Below are positions 1-8,688 of a DNA stretch of 64,000 nt, one piece after another. This DNA is from an uncultured Eubacteriales bacterium (lineage in GTDB: Bacteria; Bacillota; Clostridia; Oscillospirales; Acutalibacteraceae). The notes beneath the pieces are model-generated. The model did not search any database. It was not told where the DNA came from and saw nothing but the letters and a program-made list of their open reading frames with translations. A program made the position numbers and the translations under genes. Numbering within the stretch: position 1 is the stretch's first letter; each line of letters begins with the position of its first letter. The stretch is taken from positions 124,001 through 188,000 of the forward strand of contig CAKSOL010000004.1 of assembly GCA_934477125.1 (NCBI GenBank). Reading direction: 5' to 3'.

Positions 1-504
1 TATACCGGTATTGAGCTTGCCGTCCGAAAAGGTTCCGGCTCCGCCCTCGCCGAACTGAACGTTGGACTCCTCATTCAGCTCTCCGCCGCTCCAGAAGCGT
101 TCAACGTCCTTTGCTCTTTCCTCAACCGCTTTTCCTCTTTCAATTATAACCGGGTGCAGTCCGGCGCGGCTGAGGGTAAGACCTGCGAACATTCCTGCCG
201 GACCGAAGCCGACAACAACCGGGCGAAGCTGCGGCAGAACATCGGCAACGGGCGGAGCATAGGTTTTTTTAACATATCTCTGCGCCTTTTTCGAGCGCGA
301 TATAAGACGGTTTTCCCCGGCGGCGTCAACCAGCAGAGAACAGCAGAAATGCACCCTGTCGCGCCGTCTTGCGTCGACCGACCGCCGGTAAAGGCTCGCC
401 GAGCGGATATACTGCAAATCGGTTTTAAGCTCCCTTGCCGCGGCCTCGCGCAGTCTTGAAAAATCGGTTCCGAGAGGGAGGTCTATATTGCTTAAAAGTA
501 TCAT
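1..504 (-). CDS. FAD-dependent dehydrogenase, COG2509-like (partial, N-terminal part)
   Basis: Translating the minus strand from an ATG at 504 gives an open frame to the window edge. After about 90 residues it reads VVVGFGPAGMFAGL, a dinucleotide-binding GxGxxG motif, then VIIERG and QFGEGGAGTFSDGKLNTG, which is characteristic of the uncharacterised FAD-dependent dehydrogenases of COG2509. The leading 90 residues match the N-terminal extension usual in that family. The ATG overlaps the TGA of the upstream flavoprotein gene as ATGA, so the two are probably translationally coupled. The substrate is unknown. The C-terminal half lies outside the window. Confidence 0.85.
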   Translation of the reverse strand, partial: MILLSNIDLPLGTDFSRLREAAARELKTDLQYIRSASLYRRSVDARRRDRVHFCCSLLVDAAGENRLISRSKKAQRYVKKTYAPPVADVLPQLRPVVVGFGPAGMFAGLTLSRAGLHPVIIERGKAVEERAKDVERFWSGGELNEESNVQFGEGGAGTFSDGKLNTGI

Positions 505-1739
505 TTTTCAGTTTCCTTTTGAGTTATTGCGTCCGCCGCAGCCATTGCGCTGCTCCAAGCCCATTGCAGGTTAAAGCCGCCGCAGTCGCCGTCTATATCG
601 AGAATTTCCCCGGCGGCGTAAAGTCCCCTGTCGCGCAAGGATTCCATCGTTTCAGCCGAAAATGCCGAGGTGTCGAGTCCTCCGGAGGTGACCTGGGAAT
701 TTATAAAGCCGGTTGTTCCCGAAACCGGGAATTTCCAGCTATGTATCATTCGGGACAATGCCTTTATATCGCCGTTTTGAACCCTGCCGGAAATTTTGCA
801 GAGCTTTAAAAGGGTCTGTCCGACGCGTTTATTGAGCAGACCGGTAAAAAATTCCTCCGCCGGGCGTTCCCCGATATCCGAAACGCGAAGACTGAGCAGG
901 CGGACGGTTTCCGCGCCGTCATACTGCGGCATAAGGTCAAGGGAAATTTCAAGTCCCCTTTCGTTTCTTCCGGCGGCGCGGGAAAGCTGAAGTATCGGCG
1001 GACCCGAAAGCCCGTAATCGCAGAAAAGCACCTCGCCGCTCTCTCGCCTTACCGCCCTTCCGTCCTTCAACAGCGCTGCCGCCGCGTTTACCTTTATTCC
1101 TTTTAGCGGTCTGACGGCGGCAGGGTCGGTTTTAAGCTGAACTATCGCCGGGGCAGGAGCTACGGTCGGGTAGCCCTTTTTTCCGAACATTCCGAACAGC
1201 GCGCCGGTGCTTCCGAGCTTATCTCCTCCGGAATACATTCCTCCGGCGGCTATCAGATAGCGGCAGGTAAGCGCGCCGTCCGCGGTTTTAACCGAATACC
1301 CGCCGTTTTCCCTTTTGAAATCGGAAACGGCGCAGTCGCACCGCACGTCAGCCCCGCATTCGGCGGCGGCGAAACGCAGCGCGTCAACAACCGAGGAGGC
1401 TTGCAGCGAATAAGGGTAGCCGCGCCCGGTTTCATCATAGGTTATAACAACGCCGACCGAGGAAAAAAATTCCTCCGTCCGCGCGCCGCCGTATTTTTCA
1501 AGGGCAGGCAGGCAGAAGCCGGGGTGCGCGCCGTGGTACCGCTCGGGGCGGATTTCGCGGTTCGTTATATTGCATCTGCCGTTGCCGGTAACAATCAGCT
1601 TTTTCCCCACCCTCGGCAGCTGTTCGAGCAGAACGACCTTTAAGTGCGGAAGATTTTTCTTAAGTCTTACCGCCGCGCAGAGTCCTGCCGCTCCGCCGCC
1701 GATTATTATAACGTCGCAGTCTGGTTTAATGCCGTTCAT
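501..1739 (-). CDS. BaiN/HI0933-family NAD(P)/FAD-dependent oxidoreductase
   Basis: The protein begins MNGIKPDCDVIIIGGGAAGL, with a Rossmann FAD-binding GGGAAG motif, followed by VIVTGNGRCN-like LIVTGNGRCN and a C-terminal GGFNLQWAWSSA, both diagnostic of the HI0933/YhiN/BaiN flavoprotein family. About 412 residues is normal for the family. Some members reduce bile-acid intermediates, but most have no known substrate, so no specific role is assigned. I prefer the start at 1739. An upstream in-frame start at 1775 would add 12 atypical residues. The 5' end overlaps the histidine phosphatase gene by 14 bp, suggesting a shared transcript. Confidence 0.88.
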   Translation of the reverse strand: MNGIKPDCDVIIIGGGAAGLCAAVRLKKNLPHLKVVLLEQLPRVGKKLIVTGNGRCNITNREIRPERYHGAHPGFCLPALEKYGGARTEEFFSSVGVVITYDETGRGYPYSLQASSVVDALRFAAAECGADVRCDCAVSDFKRENGGYSVKTADGALTCRYLIAAGGMYSGGDKLGSTGALFGMFGKKGYPTVAPAPAIVQLKTDPAAVRPLKGIKVNAAAALLKDGRAVRRESGEVLFCDYGLSGPPILQLSRAAGRNERGLEISLDLMPQYDGAETVRLLSLRVSDIGERPAEEFFTGLLNKRVGQTLLKLCKISGRVQNGDIKALSRMIHSWKFPVSGTTGFINSQVTSGGLDTSAFSAETMESLRDRGLYAAGEILDIDGDCGGFNLQWAWSSAMAAADAITQKETEK

Positions 1740-2451
1740 TTTCATCGGAAAAGGTCTCGCAGAATCTTGCCGCAAAGGAGGCAGGCTCGCCGGCGGCGTT
1801 CAGATGGGAAAGGTCGCCGAAGCCGTTGCAGCGGAAATAGGCAACGCCCTTTTCCCTTTCCTCGGTTATCATAGTCGTAACCGAGGAGGGCAGCGCAACA
1901 AAGCCCTGCCACAAAACCAGCGGCGAAACGCCGAGCAGGTGAGACAGAAGAACGCACTCAACGCCGAAATGGCAGAACAGCGCAACCGTTTCGCGGTTCT
2001 CGCGCTCGACCCGGTAACAGCTTGCCTCGCGGACGTAGCCGTGGCTTTCGAGCAGGCTGTCAAGTCCGCGGCAGACCTCGCCGTAGCGTTTTTCAACGTT
2101 TCCGCTTTGGAAAAGCTCGGTTTTAAGCCATTTTGAGCGGTCGTAATAATCGGGAACGCGCGTCCAGTATGAGGGCATAAGGTCCCAGGGTATTCTTTTA
2201 TCCCCGGTTTCGGGGTCTGTTATATATCCGGAAAATTCCTCGAGCCAGTCCATAGTCTGAGCCGCGGCGCCGTAACGCCTGAGGGTCGGCTCGGCGGTAG
2301 CCTGCGCCCTGCCGAGCGGCGAGCAATAGAATGAGGAAATACCGAGTCCCGACAGCCGTTCCGAGAGCAGCTCAGCCTCGCGCCTGCCCTTGGGGGTCAG
2401 GGAGTCGTTTACGTAATCGGGGTCGCCGTGACGAATAATTAAGAGTTTCAA
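1726..2451 (-). CDS. histidine phosphatase family protein (phosphoglycerate mutase-like)
   Basis: The N-terminus MKLLIIRHGDPDY carries the RHG signature of the branch-1 histidine phosphatase superfamily, where the His is phosphorylated during catalysis. A later FCHFGVE segment supplies the second catalytic His. Its 241 residues fit the family. Substrates range from phosphosugars to alpha-ribazole phosphate and cannot be chosen from sequence. It is the first gene of a three-gene minus-strand cluster with the two flavoproteins. A heptad element lies just upstream, between it and the flavodiiron gene. Confidence 0.85.
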   Translation of the reverse strand: MKLLIIRHGDPDYVNDSLTPKGRREAELLSERLSGLGISSFYCSPLGRAQATAEPTLRRYGAAAQTMDWLEEFSGYITDPETGDKRIPWDLMPSYWTRVPDYYDRSKWLKTELFQSGNVEKRYGEVCRGLDSLLESHGYVREASCYRVERENRETVALFCHFGVECVLLSHLLGVSPLVLWQGFVALPSSVTTMITEEREKGVAYFRCNGFGDLSHLNAAGEPASFAARFCETFSDENERH

Positions 2452-2471
2452 AAAATCACCTTTTCGACTGT

Positions 2472-2550
2472 TGGATTTAAGACGTTAGATTTGCAGTAAA
2501 TGAGATTGTGCGCAGGTCTAATATCTAACATCTAATGTCTAATGTCTAAA
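2472..2550. repeat. heptad element R1
   Basis: A short left arm (taagacgttagat) and a five-unit right array of TCTAAYR-type heptads flank a core containing GATTGTGCGCAGG, a shortened version of the core in fuller copies. The array contains the TAG stop of the flavodiiron gene at 2539-2541. Confidence 0.85.
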
Positions 2551-3699
2551 TTGCATCTCGTCCGCCAGAGCGGCAAGCTGTGCGCGGCTCTCGGCGTTCA
2601 GCGCGGATTTTATCTGAACCGTTGTTTCCGCAAATTTCAAATCCTTGCTCTTTTCGAGCATACCGCGGATAACCCGCGCCGCCGCCGGAGCCCAGCTGCC
2701 GTTTTCGATAATGCCGACGGTGCGGTTTCTGAAACCGCGCTCGGTAAGGGCTTCTATAAAGGTGCGCATAAAGGGGAATATATCCGCATTATACGTAGTA
2801 GTGGCTAAAACTATACGGTCGTAACGGAAAGCGTCCTCAACAGCCTCCGCCATATCCTCGCGCGCAAGGTCTGCCGACGATACCCTGCACCCCTTGCTTT
2901 CAAGCAGGGCTTTAAGCTCTTTTGCGGCAGCGGCGGTGTTGCCGTAAACCGAAGTATAGGCGATAAAAACACCCTCGCTTTCGGCGCGGTAGGACGACCA
3001 AATATCATAAAGGTTTAAATAATAGCCGAGGTTTTCGGAGAGTATGGGACCGTGTAGCGGGCAGATAGTCCCGATATCGAGCGCAGCCGCCTTTTTAAGC
3101 AGAGCCTGAACCTGAGCGCCGTATTTCCCGACAATTCCGAAGTAATATCTTCTCGCCTCGCACGCCCAGTCCTCGTCCGCGTCCAGCGCTCCGAATTTTC
3201 CGAAGCCGTCCGCCGAGAACAGTATGCGGTCGGCGCTGTCGTAGGTAACGATAACCTCAGGCCAGTGAACCATCGGAGCGGCGATAAATTTAAGCTCGCG
3301 CGAGCCGAGGGAGAGGGTATCGCCGTCGGAAACCGTTATATTCCTGCCGGAAAAGTCGGTTCCGAAGAAATTTTTCATCATGGCGAACGCTTTCGCCGAT
3401 GAGACTATAACGGCGTTCGGGTAACGCTCGGCAAACGCGGTTATTCCGGCGGAATGGTCAGGCTCCATATGCTGAACTATAAGGTAATCCGGCTCAGCCG
3501 AGCCCAATACCGCGGCTATATTCTCAAGCCATTCTCCGACAAAGTTCTTATCAACCGAGTCCATAACCGCTGTTTTTTCATCAGCTATGACATACGAATT
3601 ATACGCCATACCGTTCGGAACGGCATACTGACCCTCGAACAAGTCAATCCTGCGGTCATTGACCCCGACATAAAAAACCTTTTCGCTTATATTTTTCAT
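2539..3699 (-). CDS. FprA-type flavodiiron protein (O2/NO reductase)
   Basis: The 386-residue protein has an N-terminal beta-lactamase-like diiron domain with the ligand set HMEPDHSA near residue 80, MVHWPEV, SADGFGKFG and CPLHGPI, followed by a flavodoxin domain beginning FIAYTSVYGNTAAAA near residue 245. Flavodiiron proteins are cytosolic enzymes reducing O2 to water or NO to N2O, protecting anaerobes. The ligand spacing is canonical. The last codons and the TAG stop lie in heptad element R1, so the native C-terminus probably differed slightly (it now ends QFRH). Confidence 0.93.
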   Translation of the reverse strand: MKNISEKVFYVGVNDRRIDLFEGQYAVPNGMAYNSYVIADEKTAVMDSVDKNFVGEWLENIAAVLGSAEPDYLIVQHMEPDHSAGITAFAERYPNAVIVSSAKAFAMMKNFFGTDFSGRNITVSDGDTLSLGSRELKFIAAPMVHWPEVIVTYDSADRILFSADGFGKFGALDADEDWACEARRYYFGIVGKYGAQVQALLKKAAALDIGTICPLHGPILSENLGYYLNLYDIWSSYRAESEGVFIAYTSVYGNTAAAAKELKALLESKGCRVSSADLAREDMAEAVEDAFRYDRIVLATTTYNADIFPFMRTFIEALTERGFRNRTVGIIENGSWAPAAARVIRGMLEKSKDLKFAETTVQIKSALNAESRAQLAALADEMQFRH

Positions 3700-3796
3700 A
3701 ATTTCGCACCCCGTTTGGTTGTTTTTTTAATTCTATGCTTATGTTAGGACTGAATTCAGTTTCCCTCGCCGTAAAGTAAACGAAACCGACCCGCGC

Positions 3797-4261
3797 CCCT
3801 TGCCTAAAGGGGAGAGGGCCGCGCATACGCGCGGCGAGGGGATTATGACCGGAGGAGGGATTTTTTAACGAATAAATCGATATATTCGCAAACTCCGTTA
3901 AAATTTTTATTAACTTCATTATTCGGTATACGAATTACCTTCAAGCCCCTGCTTTCGATTTTTTCTGTTCTGATTTTGTCCTTCAGTAAACCGTTTTTCT
4001 CATAATGCTGTGAACCGTCAAGCTCGATTATAAGTCTTGCCCGGCTGCAATAAAAATCCGCAATATAATTATCTATAACCTTCTGCCTTAAAAACCGTAT
4101 CGGATACGAGCGCAAAAAGTCATACCATAAATGCCTTTCCTCTTTTGTCATATTCTTACGCAAGTATTTCGCATTTTCGGTTAGTTTTGCGTTGTGCTTA
4201 CGTTCTATTTCGTATCCCTCCGTCTTTGCCTGCGGCAAATCCACCTCCCTTTAGGCAAGGG
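3797..4261. mobile_element. DUF559 nuclease cassette bracketed by inverted repeats
   Basis: The 15-mer CCCTTGCCTAAAGGG occurs at 3797-3811 and, as its exact reverse complement, at 4247-4261. Each end is also a near-perfect hairpin (CCCTT...AAGGG). The only gene inside is a DUF559 protein whose reading frame begins within the right repeat. This suggests a small mobile or formerly mobile cassette. No transposase is present, and no target-site duplication was established. Confidence 0.55.
3843..4244 (-). CDS. DUF559 (Vsr-like fold) endonuclease-domain protein
   Basis: The 133-residue protein carries the DUF559 pattern: NMTKEERHLWYDFLR, then FLRQKVIDNYIADFYC, IIELDGSQHY and VIRIPNNEV. The Asp and His of the DGSQH motif match the nuclease core of this Vsr/restriction-endonuclease-like superfamily. 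Biochemical function is unproven. The start is uncertain: a GTG at 4244 lies inside the flanking repeat, the next ATG would truncate the domain, and the N-terminal DLPQAKTEGYE segment is repeat-encoded. Lower GC than its neighbours and the flanking repeats suggest acquisition as a cassette. Confidence 0.8.
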   Translation of the reverse strand: MDLPQAKTEGYEIERKHNAKLTENAKYLRKNMTKEERHLWYDFLRSYPIRFLRQKVIDNYIADFYCSRARLIIELDGSQHYEKNGLLKDKIRTEKIESRGLKVIRIPNNEVNKNFNGVCEYIDLFVKKSLLRS

Positions 4262-4361
4262 AGGCTTTTTTCATAACGGCAAGCATATATTAAATTAAAT
4301 ATAACATTTTTTATTATAATTTTCAAGCTATATATTTAAGCCGTCATATGTATTGCGCGTA

Positions 4362-4390
4362 TTGACAAGCGGGCGGCGGTGTGATACTAT
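4362..4390 (+). promoter_or_regulatory. sigma-A-type promoter for dapF-dapL
   Basis: TTGACA at 4362-4367 and TACTAT at 4385-4390, spaced 17 bp, lie 30 bp before the dapF start. Confidence 0.7.
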
Positions 4391-4419
4391 TTTTATATGA
4401 TGATAAGGAGCCGGATTTA

Positions 4420-5271
4420 ATGAAAATAAATTTTACCAAGATGCAGGGAACGGGAAACGATTACATATACATAAACTGCTTTGAGCAGAAAATACCCGAC
4501 CCCGCCGCTCTCGCCGTTAAAATGTCGCCGAGGAGGCTGTCTGTCGGGGCGGACGGAGTTATTCTGATTTCCCCCTCCGAAAAAGCCGACGCCGAAATGA
4601 GGATTTTCAATCTCGACGGCAGCGAGGGGAAAATGTGCGGAAACGGGATACGGTGCGTCGGGAAGTACCTTTTCGATAACGGAATCGTATGCCGAAAAAC
4701 AATGACGGTCGATACCCTCAGCGGAATAAAAAACCTCGAAATAACCGAAAAAAACGGAAAAGCAGAATATGTTACGGTCGATATGGGGCTGCCGGAATTT
4801 GAGGCGAAAAAAATCCCGGCTGTCTGCCCGGAGAAAAGAATGGTTGACTTTCCGATATCGGCGGCAGGCGGAGAATACCGCATAACCGCCGTTTCGATGG
4901 GCAATCCGCACGCGGTTATTTTCTGCGATTTCGACCCGATGACCCTTGACCTTGAAAAAATCGGTCCGGAATTTGAGTTCAATACGCATTTCCCGGAGCG
5001 GGTCAACACAGAGTTTATAAGGGTTATTTCTCCGGGGCATTTGCAGATGAGAGTCTGGGAGAGGGGCAGCGGAGAAACATTCGCCTGCGGAACGGGCGCC
5101 TGCGCGGCGGCGGCAGCGGCGGTTCTCTGCGGAAAATGCAGAAAGGAGACCGAAATAACGGTATCGCTGCGCGGCGGCGACCTTATTATAACCTATGCCG
5201 CAGACGGACATATTTATATGCGCGGTCCGGCGGTTAAAGTATATGACGGGGTGTATGATTATGAGCCTTAA
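4420..5271 (+). CDS. dapF: diaminopimelate epimerase
   Basis: Converts LL- to meso-diaminopimelate for peptidoglycan and lysine synthesis in the cytosol. The two catalytic cysteines are visible in MCGNGIRC (about residue 70) and ACGTGACAA (about residue 220), and the N-terminus KINFTKMQGTGNDY is typical. The start at 4420 is chosen because AAGGAG lies 10 nt upstream and because the longer upstream frame adds a non-homologous tail. The 3' end overlaps dapL by 11 bp, so the two genes are coupled and supply consecutive steps of the same branch. Confidence 0.95.
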   Translation: MKINFTKMQGTGNDYIYINCFEQKIPDPAALAVKMSPRRLSVGADGVILISPSEKADAEMRIFNLDGSEGKMCGNGIRCVGKYLFDNGIVCRKTMTVDTLSGIKNLEITEKNGKAEYVTVDMGLPEFEAKKIPAVCPEKRMVDFPISAAGGEYRITAVSMGNPHAVIFCDFDPMTLDLEKIGPEFEFNTHFPERVNTEFIRVISPGHLQMRVWERGSGETFACGTGACAAAAAAVLCGKCRKETEITVSLRGGDLIITYAADGHIYMRGPAVKVYDGVYDYEP

Positions 5272-6454
5272 AATAAAGGTAAACGACAATTTTTCAACAA
5301 TGGCGAAAAGCTATCTTTTTTCGGAGATAGCAAAGCGCGTCAGAGCCTACAAGGCGGAAAATCCGGGCGCGGAGGTTATCAGTCTCGGAATAGGGGACGT
5401 TACGCGTCCGCTGCCGAAAGTCTGCACAGAGGCGATGAAGGCGGCGGCTGAGGAGATGGCGCATCCGGAGACCTTCCGCGGCTATCCCCCGGAATACGGC
5501 TGCGATTTTCTCCGCGGCGCGATAAGCCGGTATTACGCAGGAAACGGCGTTGAGATACCGGCGGACGAGATATTCGTTTCGGACGGAGCAAAAAGCGACG
5601 TCGGAAACATCGTTGACATTCTCGGAAAGAACAACGTTGTTATTCCCGACCCGGTTTATCCGGTTTACCTTGACAGCAATCTGATGAGCGGAAATCACGT
5701 TGAATTTATCCGCGGCGGCAGCGAAAACGGCTTCCGCCCGACCCCCGACTCGCTCGGCGGGGGCGGATATGTTATTTACCTGTGCTCGCCCAACAATCCG
5801 ACCGGCGCTGTGTATAACCGCGCGGAGCTTAAAAAATGGGTCGATTTTGCGAATAATTCCGGCTCGCTGATAATATTTGACGCCGCCTACGAGGCATTTA
5901 TCGGCGACCCCTCTCTGCCCCATTCGATATACGAAATCGAGGGAGCGAGGGAATGTGCCGTTGAGATATGCAGCTTTTCAAAGCTTGCCGGGTTCACCGG
6001 AACGCGCTGCGCCTGGAGCGTTTTCCCGGCTCAGCTTTTAACCGCCGGCGGAACGCCGCTTTCGGCGCTCTGGTCGCGCAGGCAGGCGACAAAGTTCAAC
6101 GGCGTTTCATACCCCGTTCAGCGCGCCGCCGAGGCGGCTCTCTCCGGGGAGGGACTGCGGCAATGCCGCGAATCGATAGCCTATTATCTCGAAAACGCCG
6201 CAATTCTCGCCGGGGTTTTGAATGAAAAGGGAATTGAATTTACCGGCGGCAGCTGTTCGCCCTATCTTTGGATGAAATGTCCGGGAGGAGCGCTTTCATG
6301 GGACTTTTTCGACAGTCTGCTTTCCGGCGCGCAGCTGGTCGGAACTCCCGGCTCCGGTTTCGGGAGCGCGGGCGAGGGCTTTTTCCGGCTGACCTCCTTC
6401 GGAACGCGGGAAAACACGCTGACCGCCGCCGAAAGACTGCGCAGCTTTCTTTAA
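5261..6454 (+). CDS. dapL: LL-diaminopimelate aminotransferase
   Basis: PLP enzyme converting tetrahydrodipicolinate directly to LL-diaminopimelate, the substrate of the adjacent dapF product. The protein opens with a region typical of DapL (FSEIAKRV, ISLGIGDVTRPLP), has SPNNPTGAVY, and the PLP lysine in SFSKLAGFTGTR. About 397 residues fits DapL. The ATG at 5261 overlaps the dapF stop and has GGGGTG about 8 nt upstream. The dapF-dapL pairing supports the aminotransferase variant of the lysine pathway rather than the acylated routes. Confidence 0.94.
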   Translation: MSLKIKVNDNFSTMAKSYLFSEIAKRVRAYKAENPGAEVISLGIGDVTRPLPKVCTEAMKAAAEEMAHPETFRGYPPEYGCDFLRGAISRYYAGNGVEIPADEIFVSDGAKSDVGNIVDILGKNNVVIPDPVYPVYLDSNLMSGNHVEFIRGGSENGFRPTPDSLGGGGYVIYLCSPNNPTGAVYNRAELKKWVDFANNSGSLIIFDAAYEAFIGDPSLPHSIYEIEGARECAVEICSFSKLAGFTGTRCAWSVFPAQLLTAGGTPLSALWSRRQATKFNGVSYPVQRAAEAALSGEGLRQCRESIAYYLENAAILAGVLNEKGIEFTGGSCSPYLWMKCPGGALSWDFFDSLLSGAQLVGTPGSGFGSAGEGFFRLTSFGTRENTLTAAERLRSFL

Positions 6455-6490
6455 GCAAATTAAAATACTGTAATAACAGGGGGTATTTAT

Positions 6491-7450
6491 ATGATTTATC
6501 CGTTACTTTTACGCGCTCCGCTCAAGGACTACATCTGGGGAGGAACAAAGCTCCGCGATGAATACGGCTTTTCCTCCGAGGCGGACCGCATAGCCGAGGC
6601 TTGGGTGCTTTCCTGCCATAAGGACGGGGCGAGCGTTGTGCGCAACGGCGTTTACGCCGGGAAAACCCTGCCCGAAGCCATTGCGGCGATGGGAAAGGAA
6701 TGTCTCGGAGAGCGCGCCGCGGCTTTTCCTTATTTTCCGCTGCTGATAAAGCTTATCGACGCTAAGGACCGGCTTTCGGTTCAGGTTCACCCCGACGACG
6801 AATACGCGCTTAAAAACGAGGGCGAATACGGAAAAACCGAGATGTGGTATGTTGTTGACTGCGAAAAGGACGCGCGTTTGATTTACGGCTTTAACCGCGA
6901 AATCGACAAGGCGGAATTTGCACGCCGCATAAAGGATAACACGCTGACCGAGGTCTGCAACTATGTTCCGGTTAAAAAGGGAGACGTTTTCTTTATCTCC
7001 GCCGGAACGCTGCACGCCATCGGCAAGGGTATTCTTATCGCCGAAATTCAGCAGAATTCAAATACTACCTACCGGGTTTCGGACTACGGCCGCTTAGGGG
7101 CGGACGGCAAGCCGCGTCCGCTGCACATCGACAAGGCGCTGAGCGTTACCAAAACCGCGCCGCCGACCGAGGAATACGGTCAGATAGGCGAGATACGCGA
7201 GTATCCGTTCGGAAGGGTGCGTTCGCTCGCGTCCTGCTCGAAGTTCACCTCGTCGCTGCTTTCCCTTGAGGGAACAGCCGCGCTTTCGGCGGACGGGAGC
7301 TTTCAGTCGGTTCTGGTGCTGGACGGCGAGGCGGTGCTGTCCTATGCGGACGGCTGCTTCAGAATAAAGCGCGGAGACTGCGTTTTTGTTCCCGCCGGTA
7401 TGAGCATAACCCTTTCGGGCTGCGCCGAAATAATAACCGCCGAGGTCTGA
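6491..7450 (+). CDS. manA: mannose-6-phosphate isomerase, class I
   Basis: Interconverts mannose 6-phosphate and fructose 6-phosphate. The cupin zinc-binding region is visible as SVQVHPDDEYA near residue 95, with EMWYVVD and SAGTLHAIG completing the active-site motifs. The 319-residue length is the short Firmicute form. AGGGGG stands 8 nt before the ATG. It follows dapL by 36 bp with no terminator seen, so it may be cotranscribed although the pathways differ. Confidence 0.92.
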   Translation: MIYPLLLRAPLKDYIWGGTKLRDEYGFSSEADRIAEAWVLSCHKDGASVVRNGVYAGKTLPEAIAAMGKECLGERAAAFPYFPLLIKLIDAKDRLSVQVHPDDEYALKNEGEYGKTEMWYVVDCEKDARLIYGFNREIDKAEFARRIKDNTLTEVCNYVPVKKGDVFFISAGTLHAIGKGILIAEIQQNSNTTYRVSDYGRLGADGKPRPLHIDKALSVTKTAPPTEEYGQIGEIREYPFGRVRSLASCSKFTSSLLSLEGTAALSADGSFQSVLVLDGEAVLSYADGCFRIKRGDCVFVPAGMSITLSGCAEIITAEV

Positions 7451-7496
7451 TTATCGCCGCCTGCGCTCCCGATTATCCCGTTTTCAACAAAAAAAC

Positions 7497-7525
7497 TTGA
7501 CATTCGGGGCGTTTAGTGCGATAAT
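7497..7525 (+). promoter_or_regulatory. promoter for rsmD-coaD
   Basis: TTGACA at 7497-7502 and GATAAT at 7520-7525 with a 17-bp spacer, inside the 152-bp manA-rsmD gap. Confidence 0.65.
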
Positions 7526-7602
7526 ATTATGTGTTTCATTCTGCAAATTGCTCTTTTTGCCGGATAAAATATTATGATGATTTTTAGCTGTCGGTGATAT
7601 AA

Positions 7603-8142
7603 ATGCGAATTATAACCGGATCTGCGCGGGGAAAACGGCTCGTTACCCCGCAGGGAACCGATGTCGTCCGCCCGACGCCCGAACGGGTCAAGGAGGGGCT
7701 TTTCAGCGCCATTCAGTTTGATATAGAGGGCAGAAGGGTTCTTGACCTTTTTGCCGGTTCGGGTCAGCTCGGACTTGAGGCTTTGAGCCGCGGCGCCGAG
7801 AGCGCCGTATTCGTCGATACCTCGGAGGTATCGCTGGCGGCGGTAAAGCAGAATATTGAAAGCACCGGTCTTTCCGGCGCGCGCGCCGTCAGGTCGGACT
7901 ATGCTTCGTTTGCAGCCTCCTGCCGCGAGAAATTCGATATTGCTTTCCTCGATCCGCCCTATTCCGCGGGACTTTTTGAAAAGGCGATTGCCGCCTGCGC
8001 CCCGATTATGAGCGATTACGGCGTTATTATCTGCGAGCATCCCGAAAATGCCGTTTTATCGGAGGAAATTGCCGGATTTTCAGCCGCAAGAACCTATCGC
8101 TACGGCAAGGTATGCGTAACGCTTTACCGCAGAAAGGACTGA
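7603..8142 (+). CDS. rsmD: 16S rRNA (guanine(966)-N2)-methyltransferase
   Basis: SAM-dependent methyltransferase modifying 16S rRNA during small-subunit assembly. It starts MRIITGSARGKRL, a strong RsmD signature, then VLDLFAGSGQLGLEAL as the SAM-binding motif and FLDPPYSAG as the DPPY catalytic motif of N2/N6 methyltransferases. The 179-residue length is standard. It is followed 5 bp later by coaD, a pairing conserved in many Firmicutes. Confidence 0.94.
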   Translation: MRIITGSARGKRLVTPQGTDVVRPTPERVKEGLFSAIQFDIEGRRVLDLFAGSGQLGLEALSRGAESAVFVDTSEVSLAAVKQNIESTGLSGARAVRSDYASFAASCREKFDIAFLDPPYSAGLFEKAIAACAPIMSDYGVIICEHPENAVLSEEIAGFSAARTYRYGKVCVTLYRRKD

Positions 8143-8147
8143 GGAGC

Positions 8148-8639
8148 TTGAAGAACAGCACGGTTATTTATCCCGGCAGCTTTGACCCGGTAACCCTCGG
8201 TCATCTCGATATTATACGCCGCGCGGCGGCTATGTTCGACAGGGTTATAGTCGTTGTTATGAGCAATATGAATAAGAAATGCTCCTTTTCGCCGGAGGAA
8301 CGGCGGGATATGATTAAAAAGTCGGTTGACGGGCTGCCTAATGTCGAGGTCGATTTCTATAACGGCCTGCTGGCGGACTATGCGCGGCTCAAAAACGCCA
8401 GCGCGATAATAAAGGGCTTGCGCGCAATGTCTGATTTTGAATACGAATTTCAGATGGCGCTCACCAATAAAAAGCTTAATCCGCAGGTTGAAACGCTGTT
8501 TCTGACCACGAGCACGCAGTTTATGTATCTCAGCTCAAGTATGGTTAAGCAGATAGCGAGTATGAACGGAGATATTTCGGATTTTGTTCCGCCCCAGATT
8601 TACGATGACATTTCGGAGCGGCTGAAAAGAGCAGATTAA
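8148..8639 (+). CDS. coaD: pantetheine-phosphate adenylyltransferase
   Basis: Catalyses the penultimate step of coenzyme A synthesis. The nucleotidyltransferase motif STVIYPGSFDPVTLGHLD and the ISSSMVK-like YLSSSMVKQIA segment are diagnostic. The in-frame ATG at 8112 lies inside rsmD and adds 12 non-homologous residues. The homologous start is a TTG at 8148, so I annotate a TTG start just after the rsmD stop, with AAAGGA-like sequence about 10 nt upstream. About 163 residues is the normal size. Confidence 0.92.
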   Translation: MKNSTVIYPGSFDPVTLGHLDIIRRAAAMFDRVIVVVMSNMNKKCSFSPEERRDMIKKSVDGLPNVEVDFYNGLLADYARLKNASAIIKGLRAMSDFEYEFQMALTNKKLNPQVETLFLTTSTQFMYLSSSMVKQIASMNGDISDFVPPQIYDDISERLKRAD

Positions 8640-8688
8640 AGACGCGGCAGAGCGTTTTTCAGGAAATAAAACGGAGGTTGAATTTAAA

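Noticed and set aside
8112..8147. ATG start of coaD at 8112
   Set aside because: It lies inside rsmD and adds residues not found in CoaD; a TTG start at 8148 gives the family N-terminus.
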